Shown here one piece after another: positions 34,944-44,406 of a DNA stretch of 64,000 nt. Source of the DNA: W0P28-013 sp964570565 (GTDB taxonomy: Bacteria; Bacteroidota; Bacteroidia; Bacteroidales; Paludibacteraceae); assembly GCA_964570565.1 (NCBI GenBank), contig CAZMYT010000004.1:186001-250000 (forward strand), read 5' to 3'. The translations under genes were made by a program, and so were the position numbers. Numbering within the stretch: the first letter of the stretch is position 1; each line of letters starts with the position of its first letter. Below the pieces are notes generated by a model. The model was given only the letters and a program-made list of their open reading frames with translations. It was not told the origin of the DNA and did no database searches.

Positions 34944-36827
34944 CTACAAAATTTTGACTTCGACACGACGATTGTTGGCTCGTCCTTCTTCGGTGTTGTT
35001 CGACGAAATAGGTTCTTTACTACCTTTGCCCATAGCACTCATACGGTCAGCAGCTATGCCTTTATCCTGCAATGCTTTAAATAAAGCTCGTGCACGATTT
35101 AAACTTAATGTTTGGTTGTATTCTTCGCTACCAACGTTGTCGGTATGTCCTGTAATTTCAATCCGTATTTTAGGATTACGTTGTAAAAAATCGAAGAGAT
35201 ACAAAATTTCTTTTTCTGATTGCGGTTGTATCTCGGCTGAGTTAAAAGCAAAGAATAAATTATGTAAAATCATCTTACTACCAGGTGTGGCTGGCTGAAG
35301 CGCAATAATGAGTGAATCGTTCATCGATTCAATATTATTGGAGTAAAATAAGTATCCTTTGCGACGAGCATTTATGCCAAAATAACCTGTAGGAGGGAGA
35401 TAGGCGGTAAATGTACCCATTTTTTTATCTGACACCGATTCGTAAATTTTATCAGATGTATTGGTATCAAAAATTTCGACATTGGCATCTAAATTAGCTA
35501 ATGTGATGGCATCATATACGCGACCAATAATAAATGCCATTGGGTCAGGACGTGCGGCTTGGTGTAACGTAATTTCGTAAATATCCAATCCTTTGTTATC
35601 TTTTTCTACATGGTCTGAAGCAAAATAGGCTTTGTCGCCTGCAGCATTCACCACAAATCCCGATTCTTCGCCGTTGGTATTGATGGGATAACCAATGTTT
35701 TTAGGTTCGCTCCATGTGTTTTTGGTTGTTCGTCGTGCATAAAAGATGTCGCTTAATCCCAAACCATTATGTCCTGTAGAGGCAAAATACAAGGTTTTGT
35801 TATCAGCGTGGATAAATGGTGCAAAATCGTCTTTGTCTGTATTGACAGGAGTGCCCATATTTTGAGCATTCGAGAATTTGAGGAATCCATTTTCGAGTAT
35901 GGTGACGTCGCATCGCCAAATATCTTTTCCACCTTGACTTGGTGGTCGGTTAGATACAAAAAAAAGTTCGTCGCCAGTAGGTGAAAGTGCAGGATTGCTT
36001 TCCCAGTAAGCTGTATTCACAGGAGCACCAATGCTGATAGGCATGCTCCAACGATCGCCACTACGAATGGCATAATAGATATCACAACTTCCAGCACCTT
36101 CTTTACGATCGCAGGCTACAAAAAACATATAACGTCCATCGGATGAAAAACTTTGGGAACCTTCGTTTCCACCTGTATTCATAGGAGGAAGTAGTGGACG
36201 TGCAATTTGCCATGTGTCGCCATTTTTTTGACTCCAATACAAATCTTCTTGGTTTTCAAATTGTGCCTCTTTTACTAATACAGTGGTAGAAATCATGGAA
36301 CCATCAGCCGTAATACTGGGGAAATAATCGTCGAAACGGGTATTGATAGTGGTTAAATTAGTGGGGTCGAATGGAACAGGGTGATCTTTTAAATCTTGTG
36401 CATTGAGATATTTTATCAGTAGTTGTGTTTTTTGTGGAATAAAACTCGATTCGGTAATTGTTTCAGCCATGGCAATAGCACTTTTATAGTCGCCTTTCAG
36501 AAAGTTTAGCTCGGCTATCATGTACTGTGTTTGTGCCCTGTAGGGGAATTTAGGCGAGTTGACAATGGACAATATTTCGATGGCTTTAGTATAGTCATTT
36601 TTACGCATAACGTGTTGTGATAAAGCCCAATAAGCTTCTACAAATTTCTTATCCTTTTTGATAGCTTTGTTTAATAAAGCTTCACGTTCGGTTGAACTAT
36701 AGGTAATACGCGCTTGCTCGTATAGCGAAATGGCTTTACGCGATTTGGTGGAATATTCTTGTGCTTGGAGGTTAAAACTCATATAGCACAAAACCAGTAG
36801 TAATATGAATTTTAGATTATAATTCAT
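34944..36827 (-). CDS. OmpA-family envelope protein with TPR, PD40 and CRD domains (PorE-like)
   Basis: A 627-residue exported protein (signal about 1-22, ending NLQAQ). Domains in order: TPR-like helices (about 25-150), a PD40 beta-propeller (about 165-425, with repeats such as GSQSFSSDGRYMFFVACD and NPALSPTGDELFFVSNRP), a carboxypeptidase-regulatory-like domain (about 430-500, starting AFIIGRVYDAITLANL), and an OmpA_C peptidoglycan-binding domain (about 510-627, with EITGHTDNVGSEEYNQTLS and RANNRRVEV). This four-domain order is that of PorE, a T9SS component of Porphyromonas gingivalis. Bacteroidota have several such paralogues, so orthology is unproven. Confidence 0.85.
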   Translation of the reverse strand: MNYNLKFILLLVLCYMSFNLQAQEYSTKSRKAISLYEQARITYSSTEREALLNKAIKKDKKFVEAYWALSQHVMRKNDYTKAIEILSIVNSPKFPYRAQTQYMIAELNFLKGDYKSAIAMAETITESSFIPQKTQLLIKYLNAQDLKDHPVPFDPTNLTTINTRFDDYFPSITADGSMISTTVLVKEAQFENQEDLYWSQKNGDTWQIARPLLPPMNTGGNEGSQSFSSDGRYMFFVACDRKEGAGSCDIYYAIRSGDRWSMPISIGAPVNTAYWESNPALSPTGDELFFVSNRPPSQGGKDIWRCDVTILENGFLKFSNAQNMGTPVNTDKDDFAPFIHADNKTLYFASTGHNGLGLSDIFYARRTTKNTWSEPKNIGYPINTNGEESGFVVNAAGDKAYFASDHVEKDNKGLDIYEITLHQAARPDPMAFIIGRVYDAITLANLDANVEIFDTNTSDKIYESVSDKKMGTFTAYLPPTGYFGINARRKGYLFYSNNIESMNDSLIIALQPATPGSKMILHNLFFAFNSAEIQPQSEKEILYLFDFLQRNPKIRIEITGHTDNVGSEEYNQTLSLNRARALFKALQDKGIAADRMSAMGKGSKEPISSNNTEEGRANNRRVEVKIL

Positions 36828-37542
36828 GAGCTATGATGTCGTGTGTTTGGGCTATGAATTCATTCAAATTGTCGTGTGTCAAATGAGTGGTATCAATCGG
36901 TTTGTGAATAACCATTTCCATTTTTCCTGGCTTGATATAGACCGAACGTGGAGGTAGCGCATCGAATGCGCCACGAATAGTGATAGGTACTACGGGTAAA
37001 TGCAAGTCGGCAGCAATACTAAAGGCACCACGTTTAAATTTACCAATAACTCCTGTACGTGTACGACTTCCTTCTGGGAAAATGACTACTGATGAACCAT
37101 TTCGTAAACGTTCTTCGGCTTTTTCTATACTATGTTTTGCTTTTAGCGCGTTGCTTCGGTCAATAAATATATGGCCTGCGGCTTCGCAAGCTTTACCAAC
37201 AAGCGGAATTTTACGAATTTCCTGTTTCATAATCCATTTGAAACGGCTGTCGAGCCAACCGTAAATCAAAAAAATATCAAGTATACTTTGATGATTAGCA
37301 ATAAAAATATACGATTGTTTGGGATCGTAATTTTCTCCACCAACAATACGAACACGAACTAAGCCGAGTCCACAAATGACTCTCGACCAGACCATAGCAG
37401 GGTAGTAACCCCATTTGTGATCGCCAAATAAGGTGGACATAATAATGGTGATGATGGCCGTTAAAGCGGTAGCAATAATGGCTAAAGGCAAGAATACAAT
37501 CAGTAAATATATGACGACAAAAGGATTGATACGACGTTTCAT
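36817..37542 (-). CDS. plsC: 1-acyl-sn-glycerol-3-phosphate acyltransferase
   Basis: A 241-residue membrane enzyme that makes phosphatidic acid. An N-terminal hydrophobic segment (about 7-35) precedes the acyltransferase motifs NHQSILDIFL (the catalytic HxxxxD), FPEGSRTRTG and LPVVPITIRG. Its end overlaps the OmpA-family gene by 11 bases, so the two are coupled. It heads a run of envelope genes ending with the acyl-CoA ligase. Confidence 0.93.
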   Translation of the reverse strand: MKRRINPFVVIYLLIVFLPLAIIATALTAIITIIMSTLFGDHKWGYYPAMVWSRVICGLGLVRVRIVGGENYDPKQSYIFIANHQSILDIFLIYGWLDSRFKWIMKQEIRKIPLVGKACEAAGHIFIDRSNALKAKHSIEKAEERLRNGSSVVIFPEGSRTRTGVIGKFKRGAFSIAADLHLPVVPITIRGAFDALPPRSVYIKPGKMEMVIHKPIDTTHLTHDNLNEFIAQTHDIIAHEL

Positions 37543-37748
37543 AAAGCGATGATGGAATTTTTATAAGGCAAAGTTACTCGTTTTTTTTGATATCGGTGCA
37601 ATATTCATTTACTATAATTTTAAACGTTGATATTTTTATTTATTGTCCTTTTTGCATGTTCTTTTTCTGTTTTTATCGTGTTTCAGTTTAGATAATGCGT
37701 TATGAACTATTTTCTGTTTCTATGATGATGTTTTTGTGCTAAAAATCA

Positions 37749-37778
37749 TTGGTTTTATTACAAAAAAAAGTACCTTTG
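37749..37778 (+). promoter_or_regulatory. Promoter for thrS
   Basis: TTG (37749-37751), 19 bases, TACCTTTG (37771-37778), about 40 bases before the ATG. I see no T-box or obvious leader structure between promoter and gene. Confidence 0.65.
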
Positions 37779-37818
37779 CAGACTTAAACGAAAAATAATC
37801 AGATTCGATACACTAATT

Positions 37819-39765
37819 ATGATTAAAGTAACATTTCCAGACGGTTCTGCGCGTGAATACGAAAAAGGTATTTCATCGTTACAAATTGCCGAAAGCATTA
37901 GTCCTCGTTTAGCTGCCGAGGTATTAGCAGCTACAGTTAATGGCGACGTATATGATTTGGCTCGTCCTATCACACAAGATGCCACGTTGAAACTTCATAA
38001 ATGGGAAGATGATGCCGCTAAGCATACATTTTGGCACACGTCGGCTCACTTGTTGGCCGAAGCTTTAACAGAACTTTATCCAGGTATTAAATTTGGTATT
38101 GGTCCTGCTATCGAAAATGGCTTTTATTACGATGTAGAACCACCTAAAGGAACGGTTATAAAAGAAACGGACTTAGAGGCTATTGAAAAGAAAATGCTTG
38201 AATTGGCGGCTAAGAAAGAAGCCGTTGTTCGCGAAGATATTACCAAAGCTGAAGCTTTGAAATTGTTTGCTGATAAAAATGAAACCTATAAAACCGAACT
38301 TATTAGCGAATTAGAAGATGGTACTATTACGTTATACCGTCAAGGGGCATTCGTTGATTTGTGCCGTGGACCTCACTTACCAAATGCTGGTGAAATTAAA
38401 GCGGTTAAATTGTTGAGCGTAGCTGGTGCTTACTGGCGTGGTGACGAAAAACGTCCTCAATTAACACGTATATATGGTATTACTTTTCCTAAGAAAAAAC
38501 AATTAGACGAATATCTTGCGTTACTGGAAGAGGCTAAAAAACGCGACCATCGTAAGATTGGTAAAGAAATGGAGCTGTTTGCTTTTTCTGAAACTGTAGG
38601 TAAAGGATTGCCATTGTGGTTGCCAAAAGGTACTGCGTTACGTTTGCGTTTGGAAGATTTCTTGAAGGTTATCCAAAAACGATTTGGTTACCAACAAGTG
38701 ATGACACCTCATATTGGTAACAAACAACTTTACGTAACATCTGGTCACTATGCTAAATACGGAAAAGATTCATTCCAACCAATTCATACACCAGAAGAGG
38801 GCGAAGAATATTTGTTGAAACCAATGAATTGCCCTCATCACTGCGAAATTTACAAAGTGACACCTAAATCATACAAAGATTTGCCATTGCGTTTGGCTGA
38901 ATTTGGCACGGTTTACCGTTATGAGCAGAGTGGCGAGTTACACGGATTAACACGTGTTCGTAGCTTTACACAAGACGATGCTCACTTATTCTGTCGTCCC
39001 GATCAATTGAAAGATGAGTTCTTGAAAGTAATGGATATTATCTTTATCATTTTCAAAGCGTTAGATTTTGAAAATTTTGAAGCTCAAATTTCATTACGCG
39101 ACCCAAATAATACGGAAAAATATATTGGCTCGGACGAAAATTGGGAAAAAGCAGAAAGTGCTATCGTGGAAGCTTGTCAAGAAAAAGGATTGAAAGCGCG
39201 TGTTGAATTAGGTGAAGCTGCCTTTTATGGTCCAAAACTCGACTTTATGGTAAAAGATGCTATCGGTCGTCGTTGGCAGTTGGGTACTATTCAGGTGGAT
39301 TATAACTTACCAGAACGTTTTGAACTTGAATATACTGGTGCCGATAATCAAAAACACCGTCCAGTGATGATTCACCGTGCGCCATTTGGTTCTATGGAAC
39401 GCTTTGTGGCTGTGTTGATTGAACATACTGGTGGTAAATTCCCATTATGGTTAACGCCAGAACAGGCGGTAGTGTTGCCAATTAGCGAAAAATTCAATGA
39501 TTATGCACAAGAAGTTGCCAATCGTTTGAATATTTTGGATGTGCGTGCTATTGGTGATTTCAGAAACGAAAAAATTGGTCGTAAAATCCGCGATAATGAG
39601 TTGAAACGTATTCCTTATTTGCTTGTTGTTGGAGAAAAAGAGATGGCAGATGGTACGATCGCCGTGCGTAAGCAGGGTGATGGTGGCGATCAAGGCACAA
39701 TGACTCCTGACGAATTTGCCAAAATGATTAACGATCAAGTTAAAGAGCAATTAAGTAACTACTAA
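37819..39765 (+). CDS. thrS: Threonyl-tRNA synthetase
   Basis: A 648-residue class II synthetase. It has an N-terminal TGS domain (IKVTFPDGSAREYEKG), an editing domain with HTSAHLLAEAL and the Cys/His zinc-like site near 180-190 (FVDLCRGPHLP), a catalytic core with PMNCPHHCEIY, and a C-terminal anticodon domain from about 545. The length is standard. Translation factor IF3, often downstream in this phylum, is not here: the gene is closed by a terminator 16 bases after the stop. Confidence 0.97.
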   Translation: MIKVTFPDGSAREYEKGISSLQIAESISPRLAAEVLAATVNGDVYDLARPITQDATLKLHKWEDDAAKHTFWHTSAHLLAEALTELYPGIKFGIGPAIENGFYYDVEPPKGTVIKETDLEAIEKKMLELAAKKEAVVREDITKAEALKLFADKNETYKTELISELEDGTITLYRQGAFVDLCRGPHLPNAGEIKAVKLLSVAGAYWRGDEKRPQLTRIYGITFPKKKQLDEYLALLEEAKKRDHRKIGKEMELFAFSETVGKGLPLWLPKGTALRLRLEDFLKVIQKRFGYQQVMTPHIGNKQLYVTSGHYAKYGKDSFQPIHTPEEGEEYLLKPMNCPHHCEIYKVTPKSYKDLPLRLAEFGTVYRYEQSGELHGLTRVRSFTQDDAHLFCRPDQLKDEFLKVMDIIFIIFKALDFENFEAQISLRDPNNTEKYIGSDENWEKAESAIVEACQEKGLKARVELGEAAFYGPKLDFMVKDAIGRRWQLGTIQVDYNLPERFELEYTGADNQKHRPVMIHRAPFGSMERFVAVLIEHTGGKFPLWLTPEQAVVLPISEKFNDYAQEVANRLNILDVRAIGDFRNEKIGRKIRDNELKRIPYLLVVGEKEMADGTIAVRKQGDGGDQGTMTPDEFAKMINDQVKEQLSNY

Positions 39766-39781
39766 TAAGTAGTCATTCAAT

Positions 39782-39813
39782 AAAAAAAGGAACGTTTTCA
39801 CGTTCCTTTTTTT
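39782..39813. terminator. Bidirectional terminator between thrS and the orphan-tail gene
   Basis: A 14-bp stem, 39782-39795 with 39800-39813, and a TTTC loop. It reads AAAAAAAGGAACGT / ACGTTCCTTTTTTT and can stop both converging transcripts. Confidence 0.9.
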
Positions 39814-39829
39814 ATTGAATTGAAACTTC

Positions 39830-40585
39830 CTATTCTCCTGCAACATAGGAACCTTTTAAGTTTAAGGTGGTATGTCCTAGTCCATCTAGAGCAGTTCCTG
39901 CTAGTGTAAATGTGGCACCAGCAGTTTTTACGTTGCCACTATAGGTGAGTGTTATAGTTATACCGCTCGCTAAATCTGCTTTTGAAATAGTAGTTGGGGT
40001 CACTGTAAATGTACCAGCTGAAGTACCAGATTTTGGCGTAATTGTTAGAGTTGCATCGCTAGTAATATTGTCAATTTGTAAAAAGAGTGATTTGGTTATC
40101 ACAGTTCCCTTTACGGGAGCTACAAATTCAATTTCGTCTTTATTGATAGGTTGTCCAAACAAAGCGACTTTTTTCCCATTATCATTATAAATAGTGAACG
40201 TCATAATGTCTGAAAAGGCATGAGTGGCTACGCCATATTTGGCATAGGCTCTAAAAAAATATGTGCCAGGTTTGTCTCCTAATTTTGAAAACATATCAAT
40301 GGTAAATGTTCCATCGCTTACAATAGATTCAGACGTAAAACGAGTTCCTGATAAATCGGATGCAGCGGAACTATTTTTACGATAGTAAATTCCTGTTTCG
40401 TTAATGGTATTACCGTTAGAAACTACTGTGACATATACATTGGGAGCTTGATAATAAGCTGTAACAACTGGTGTTCCAGTAGCGAATGCTGGTTGTGGTT
40501 CGTCGAGTCTTTCGTCGGCCCAGCTATTGACCGATAGTAACAAGAAACCAGCTAAAATCATTGATGGTAGCGCATGTAATTTCAT
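39830..40585 (-). CDS. Secreted protein with endonuclease-cluster tail modules but no nuclease
   Basis: A 251-residue exported protein (signal MKLHALPSMILAGFLLLSVNSWA; the start at 40585 is chosen because the longer frame adds 11 residues before the signal). A fibronectin-like module (about 35-135, with NETGIYYRKN and PGTYFFRAYAKYG) is followed by a C-terminal module (about 138-251) with KSLFLQIDNITSDATLTITP and FTLAGTALDGLG. Both correspond to modules at the ends of the three endonuclease I proteins just upstream. It looks like a stand-alone tail, by loss of the catalytic domain or as a separate partner. It has its own promoter. Confidence 0.75.
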   Translation of the reverse strand: MKLHALPSMILAGFLLLSVNSWADERLDEPQPAFATGTPVVTAYYQAPNVYVTVVSNGNTINETGIYYRKNSSAASDLSGTRFTSESIVSDGTFTIDMFSKLGDKPGTYFFRAYAKYGVATHAFSDIMTFTIYNDNGKKVALFGQPINKDEIEFVAPVKGTVITKSLFLQIDNITSDATLTITPKSGTSAGTFTVTPTTISKADLASGITITLTYSGNVKTAGATFTLAGTALDGLGHTTLNLKGSYVAGE

Positions 40586-40625
40586 AATCCGATCAAATTT
40601 AAAAGTTAAACAATACAAATAATTG

Positions 40626-40656
40626 CAAATATAGTTATATTTTACAATAAACCAAG
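40626..40656 (-). promoter_or_regulatory. Promoter for the orphan-tail gene
   Basis: On the minus strand: CTTG (40656-40653), 19 bases, TATATTTG (40633-40626), with a leader of about 35 bases. The -33 box starts five bases from the edge of the 48-bp palindrome. Confidence 0.65.
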
Positions 40657-40660
40657 TTTT

Positions 40661-40708
40661 ATTTACTAAAAAAAGCGGGCTAAATTTAGCCCGCTTTTTT
40701 TAGTAAAT
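40661..40708. terminator. Perfect 48-bp palindrome, terminator of endonuclease gene B
   Basis: Arms 40661-40684 and 40685-40708 are exact reverse complements over 24 bases, with no spacer. The core is GCGGGCTAAATTTAGCCCGC, flanked by A7/T7 runs. It begins 14 bases after the stop of the endonuclease gene on the minus strand. It is much longer than needed for termination. Confidence 0.85.
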
Positions 40709-40722
40709 AGTTTCGATATAAG

Positions 40723-42438
40723 TTAGTTACCTCCTATATTGTGTACTTTGTTCACTCCATTCCCACTAATGGTGAGGGTTGCGCCATTATTTCCGCCATT
40801 TCGTGTAAGGGTTATTTTTTTACCCGCAGTTGCTTCGGCAGCAGTAAGTGTAATGGTAGTAGTGTTGGTTGTTGCGAACTTATAATTGCCATTATTGTTG
40901 GTTAGCGTAATAGTAATATCGCTCGTTACATTTGATACTTTTATAAATAACTCTTTAGAGCTAGATCCACCAAACGCAATATCACTAGTGACTAAAGTTC
41001 CCATAACAAGATTAGGTCCCAAGCCTACTTGAGCGGGATCTATGATGGTAAATGAACTTTGTGCCGAATAACTGGTTCCTGTACTATTGGTGGCGTACGC
41101 TTTAAAATAATATGTTCCAGGCGTTGTTAATGATGAAATATTAACGGTAAAAGTGCCAGTAGTAGTGGCTGTTGGACTAGCTGCTATTTGCGTTCCAGAA
41201 CCATTGCTGAAACCATTTGTATTACTCCATTCAATTCCGTTTGCAGTAATGCTTGAGCTCCCAGTGTTGGTTATATTACCTCCAGCTAATCCTTCTGTAT
41301 AGGTTGGCGTGGTAACCGTAGGAGCGCCAGTGGTAGGTTCAGTTATAGTTACTGCCCCTGTTGCAGTAGTAACGGTTAAACGTCCAGTGGTCGAATTGTA
41401 AGTATAAGTGCCTCCCGTTACTGAAATGTTACTAGGGTGAGAATTGTCACCATTAGTTAAATAAGTTACAAATCCACTGTCGGTAGTATAGCTGTAATTT
41501 GGCGATGCCGTAGCTGAAGTATTATTGGTTACGGTATAATCGGTTACACCTGTTTCATCTTTCAACATATTAATAGCGAGTTCTGGATAGTCAATAAATG
41601 GATTACGATTACCTTGATAATCTTGTCCACCGTCATTACGTACCATTTCGGTAAGTGATGGAGGATCTTGCATGTGCCATTTTAACAAAATGGTGAGCGA
41701 TTCAAAAACGGAATTTGCATTGGTACCTATTTGAACTAATAAATCAGTTTTGCATAATGCTTTATACAATGCGTTATAATAGGTTCCATTTTTACCGTAG
41801 GTAATGTAATCGTACAGAATTACACGGGCGCAATCGCCTCGGTAACTTCCACTATTGGCGCTATTGTAATTGGTGTTGCTAATGGTAATTACATTCGGGT
41901 CATAATAACTACCACCTTCTCCATAAGCGGTATTACCACGATCTGAGTTTACAGAAGTACTTGCAGGACGCACCGACTGCATATCATATCCGATTGGAAT
42001 TGATGTTCCATCAGTTGTTTGGGTTCCTTCAAATTTTGATTGTGGCCATGTGTGTTCGCGGTTCCAAGTTGCACCAGAATCCCAAGTACCACTAAGTTGT
42101 TGGCCATTGTAATAACTGATAATTTTGGTAGCATCATTTAAATCACGATCAACATTGATATACTGATTTCTTAACGCAGCATAAGAGAAACTACTTCCAG
42201 CAATATTATTTGTGTTGCCCATCAGTGTATTTAAGGAGCCAAATAGGGTAGTTCCTGTTTGTGTCATTAAGTTAGCATAGGTATAGCTATTTGTGTAGTA
42301 ACTGCTTTGTTTTGTGACGTAGGTAGTGTAAGCTGCTTTACCTTCGTCAGAAGCTACATGTGCTTGCATGTCAATGGCAGCTAATGCACATTGAACGTAG
42401 GCTAATGCCAATAAAAGCACGAAGAATGTTTTTTTCAT
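40723..42438 (-). CDS. Secreted endonuclease I family nuclease (paralogue B)
   Basis: A 571-residue exported protein (signal MKKTFFVLLLALAYVQCALA; the start at 42438 is preferred over a 30-residue upstream extension). The endonuclease I (His-Me finger) domain spans about 25-300, with NREHTWPQSKF at 126-136 (catalytic His), YGEGGSYYDP, RGDCARVILYDY, LLKWHMQDPPS and YQGNRNPFIDYPELA. A spacer with DUF-like Ser/Thr repeats, a fibronectin-like module (about 395-475, with GTYYFKAYATNSTG) and the shared C-terminal module (about 485-571) follow. It likely digests extracellular DNA. The tail of B is more divergent than those of C and D. Confidence 0.88.
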   Translation of the reverse strand: MKKTFFVLLLALAYVQCALAAIDMQAHVASDEGKAAYTTYVTKQSSYYTNSYTYANLMTQTGTTLFGSLNTLMGNTNNIAGSSFSYAALRNQYINVDRDLNDATKIISYYNGQQLSGTWDSGATWNREHTWPQSKFEGTQTTDGTSIPIGYDMQSVRPASTSVNSDRGNTAYGEGGSYYDPNVITISNTNYNSANSGSYRGDCARVILYDYITYGKNGTYYNALYKALCKTDLLVQIGTNANSVFESLTILLKWHMQDPPSLTEMVRNDGGQDYQGNRNPFIDYPELAINMLKDETGVTDYTVTNNTSATASPNYSYTTDSGFVTYLTNGDNSHPSNISVTGGTYTYNSTTGRLTVTTATGAVTITEPTTGAPTVTTPTYTEGLAGGNITNTGSSSITANGIEWSNTNGFSNGSGTQIAASPTATTTGTFTVNISSLTTPGTYYFKAYATNSTGTSYSAQSSFTIIDPAQVGLGPNLVMGTLVTSDIAFGGSSSKELFIKVSNVTSDITITLTNNNGNYKFATTNTTTITLTAAEATAGKKITLTRNGGNNGATLTISGNGVNKVHNIGGN

Positions 42439-42473
42439 AATATAAAATATTGTCAGGTTAAAATGAACGACTA

Positions 42474-42481
42474 CAAAGGTA
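42474..42481 (-). promoter_or_regulatory. Candidate -7 element for endonuclease gene B
   Basis: Reads TACCTTTG on the minus strand, 35 bases before the ATG at 42438. No -33 match is at the usual spacing. Confidence 0.45.
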
Positions 42482-42504
42482 AATAAATATTTGAAGGTAT
42501 AAAA

Positions 42505-42534
42505 AAAGAGTTGAACTAATTTGTTCAACTCTTT
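42505..42534 (-). terminator. Terminator of endonuclease gene C
   Basis: A 12-bp perfect stem, AAAGAGTTGAAC (42505-42516) with GTTCAACTCTTT (42523-42534), and a 6-base loop, in an A-rich surround. It is nearly the same sequence as the hairpin at 44436-44465. Confidence 0.8.
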
Positions 42535-42555
42535 GATTTTTTAGACTATTTGTAA

Positions 42556-44373
42556 TTACTGACACGTTACATTAATGGTTTGATTTACAACACCACCAGA
42601 AATGATAATTGTAGCACTTCCGTTACTAACTCTTGTAACCGTCAGTGTTACGCCATTGGCGGCATCTACTGGAGATATAGTACTAGGAGATACGGTTACA
42701 ATTCCAGTATTGCTAGATGTTATATTTACACTAGATGACAAGTTCGAAATACGTACGAGCAAAGTTTTAGTACCAGTACATGTGAGGGCGTTAGTAACTG
42801 TTTGTCCGATTAATATCGTTGGATTTCCTCCTGTAACTTGCGTGGCATTTGCAATTGTAAATGTTCCTTGTGTAGAATAAGCTATTCCAGCACTATTTTT
42901 TGCAAATGCTTTGAAGTAATAAGTTCCGACAGGCAGCGTGCTAACGTCAACACTGAAGGTTCCTGTTGTTGTAGCCGTTGTGGCAGCTAGCTTAGTTCCA
43001 GCTCCATTGGCAAAACCATTCGTAGTGCTGTAGTAAATACCATTTTCTGTCAATGAAGCCGCTCCTCCAAATGAGGTGATATTTGCTCCTGCACTTCCTT
43101 GGTTATAAGTCGGAGAAGTAATGGTCGGTGCAACAATAGTATTGCTGCATGTCCCGTTCAGTGTGAGTATGACGCTGGTGAATTCGGAACTGGAAATGGT
43201 AAGTGTAGCCGTGTGAGATCCTTCTGCTGTAGGGCTATAAGTAATAGTAATTGATTTTCCTGCTAATCCTTCAGCAGATGTGGTAGATGTTGCAGAGAGA
43301 GCAAACAAACTCGCATTTGTGCCACTAAGTGCTAAATTGATAGTCTGTGTTAAATTAATACCTTTAACAGTAATAGCTTGGGTGTTTGTTCCACTTGGAA
43401 CGGCCGTGAAATTTAAAGTGCTTGCGCTTGGCGATGTTAACGTTGGGTCGGTAGTCATTTCACAAGGACAACCTTGTCCTGTAAACGATGCATTATACGA
43501 TGATACCATTTTTGAAAAGTCCACACTCTTAGTAGTGCTATCACCCCACATATATTCGGCTAAACATGGATAATCAATAAATGGATTACGATTGCCTTGA
43601 TGTACATAAATAGCCTCGTTACGTATCCGCTCTTTTGATGAAACAGGGTCTTCGCGATGCCATTTCATTAATAAATTAACGGAATATGGTGTAAAATCTG
43701 CAACGTTATTTGTGTAGGAAACCATTACTTGTGCCTCAGCTGTTTGTGCTAAATTTTTGTCTCTGTAACAAGTAAGCATATAAAAATAAGTACGAGCAAG
43801 GTCACCTTTATAGCCTGCATCACCTGGATCAAAAATAGTGGTTCCTACACCATCACTAGTATATGCAGCCGATCCTCCTTTACCATAACCAATATCGCAA
43901 TTTTTAGGCTTGGCTGGTAAATCTCCGTATGGATAATTACTGCGTGCAGAATTCATACGAATGTCTGTAGGGTAAATATGAAAGGCGTCGCTCATCATAG
44001 GACTTGCATCTCCAAACCAACTTTTTGGGAAAGAGTGTTCTTTATTCCAACCTGTTCCACATTGTGTAGCAGAAGCTTTTCCGTCTGTTGAGGTATATGG
44101 TTGCGAGGAGTAAATATCTTCTAGTGTATTGTTCGGTCCGTTATTAAAGTCGGAAGGAGAAATAGGGGCTGCATATACTTGTTCTGGTAAACTGCTATAA
44201 CCAATAATTGTATGACTATTGATAATACTATATAATGCAATACGTAAAGCATCGTTTGTACTTGAGGTATTATTTGCCGATGAGTAATAATTGGTGGGGA
44301 TGTCGGCCCGTGTAGGTAAGCTGTAGCCGAATAAGCAAATGGCACACGCTATCCCGATGAATTTGTTTTTCAT
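42556..44373 (-). CDS. Secreted endonuclease I family nuclease (paralogue C)
   Basis: A 605-residue exported protein (signal about 1-23). The endonuclease I domain (about 25-300) shows WNKEHSFPKSWFG (catalytic His 113), DIRMNSARSNYPYG, KGDLARTYFYMLTCY, LLMKWHREDPVSSKE and HQGNRNPFIDYPCLAEYMWG. An additional Ig-like module (about 310-412, with TPSAEGSH-type repeats such as ITYSPTAEGSHTATLTISS) precedes the fibronectin-like module (about 415-500, GTYYFKAFAKNSAG) and the shared C-terminal module (about 515-605, ending INVTCQ). Three Ig-like modules make it the longest of the set. Extracellular DNase activity is inferred. Confidence 0.9.
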   Translation of the reverse strand: MKNKFIGIACAICLFGYSLPTRADIPTNYYSSANNTSSTNDALRIALYSIINSHTIIGYSSLPEQVYAAPISPSDFNNGPNNTLEDIYSSQPYTSTDGKASATQCGTGWNKEHSFPKSWFGDASPMMSDAFHIYPTDIRMNSARSNYPYGDLPAKPKNCDIGYGKGGSAAYTSDGVGTTIFDPGDAGYKGDLARTYFYMLTCYRDKNLAQTAEAQVMVSYTNNVADFTPYSVNLLMKWHREDPVSSKERIRNEAIYVHQGNRNPFIDYPCLAEYMWGDSTTKSVDFSKMVSSYNASFTGQGCPCEMTTDPTLTSPSASTLNFTAVPSGTNTQAITVKGINLTQTINLALSGTNASLFALSATSTTSAEGLAGKSITITYSPTAEGSHTATLTISSSEFTSVILTLNGTCSNTIVAPTITSPTYNQGSAGANITSFGGAASLTENGIYYSTTNGFANGAGTKLAATTATTTGTFSVDVSTLPVGTYYFKAFAKNSAGIAYSTQGTFTIANATQVTGGNPTILIGQTVTNALTCTGTKTLLVRISNLSSSVNITSSNTGIVTVSPSTISPVDAANGVTLTVTRVSNGSATIIISGGVVNQTINVTCQ

Positions 44374-44406
44374 TAGTATTTGTTCTAAAATTAAGGTAAA
44401 GAATTA

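Noticed and set aside
37549..37818. T-box or amino-acid-responsive leader before thrS
   Set aside because: The promoter lies only about 40 bases before the ATG and no stable leader structure or T-box motif was seen.
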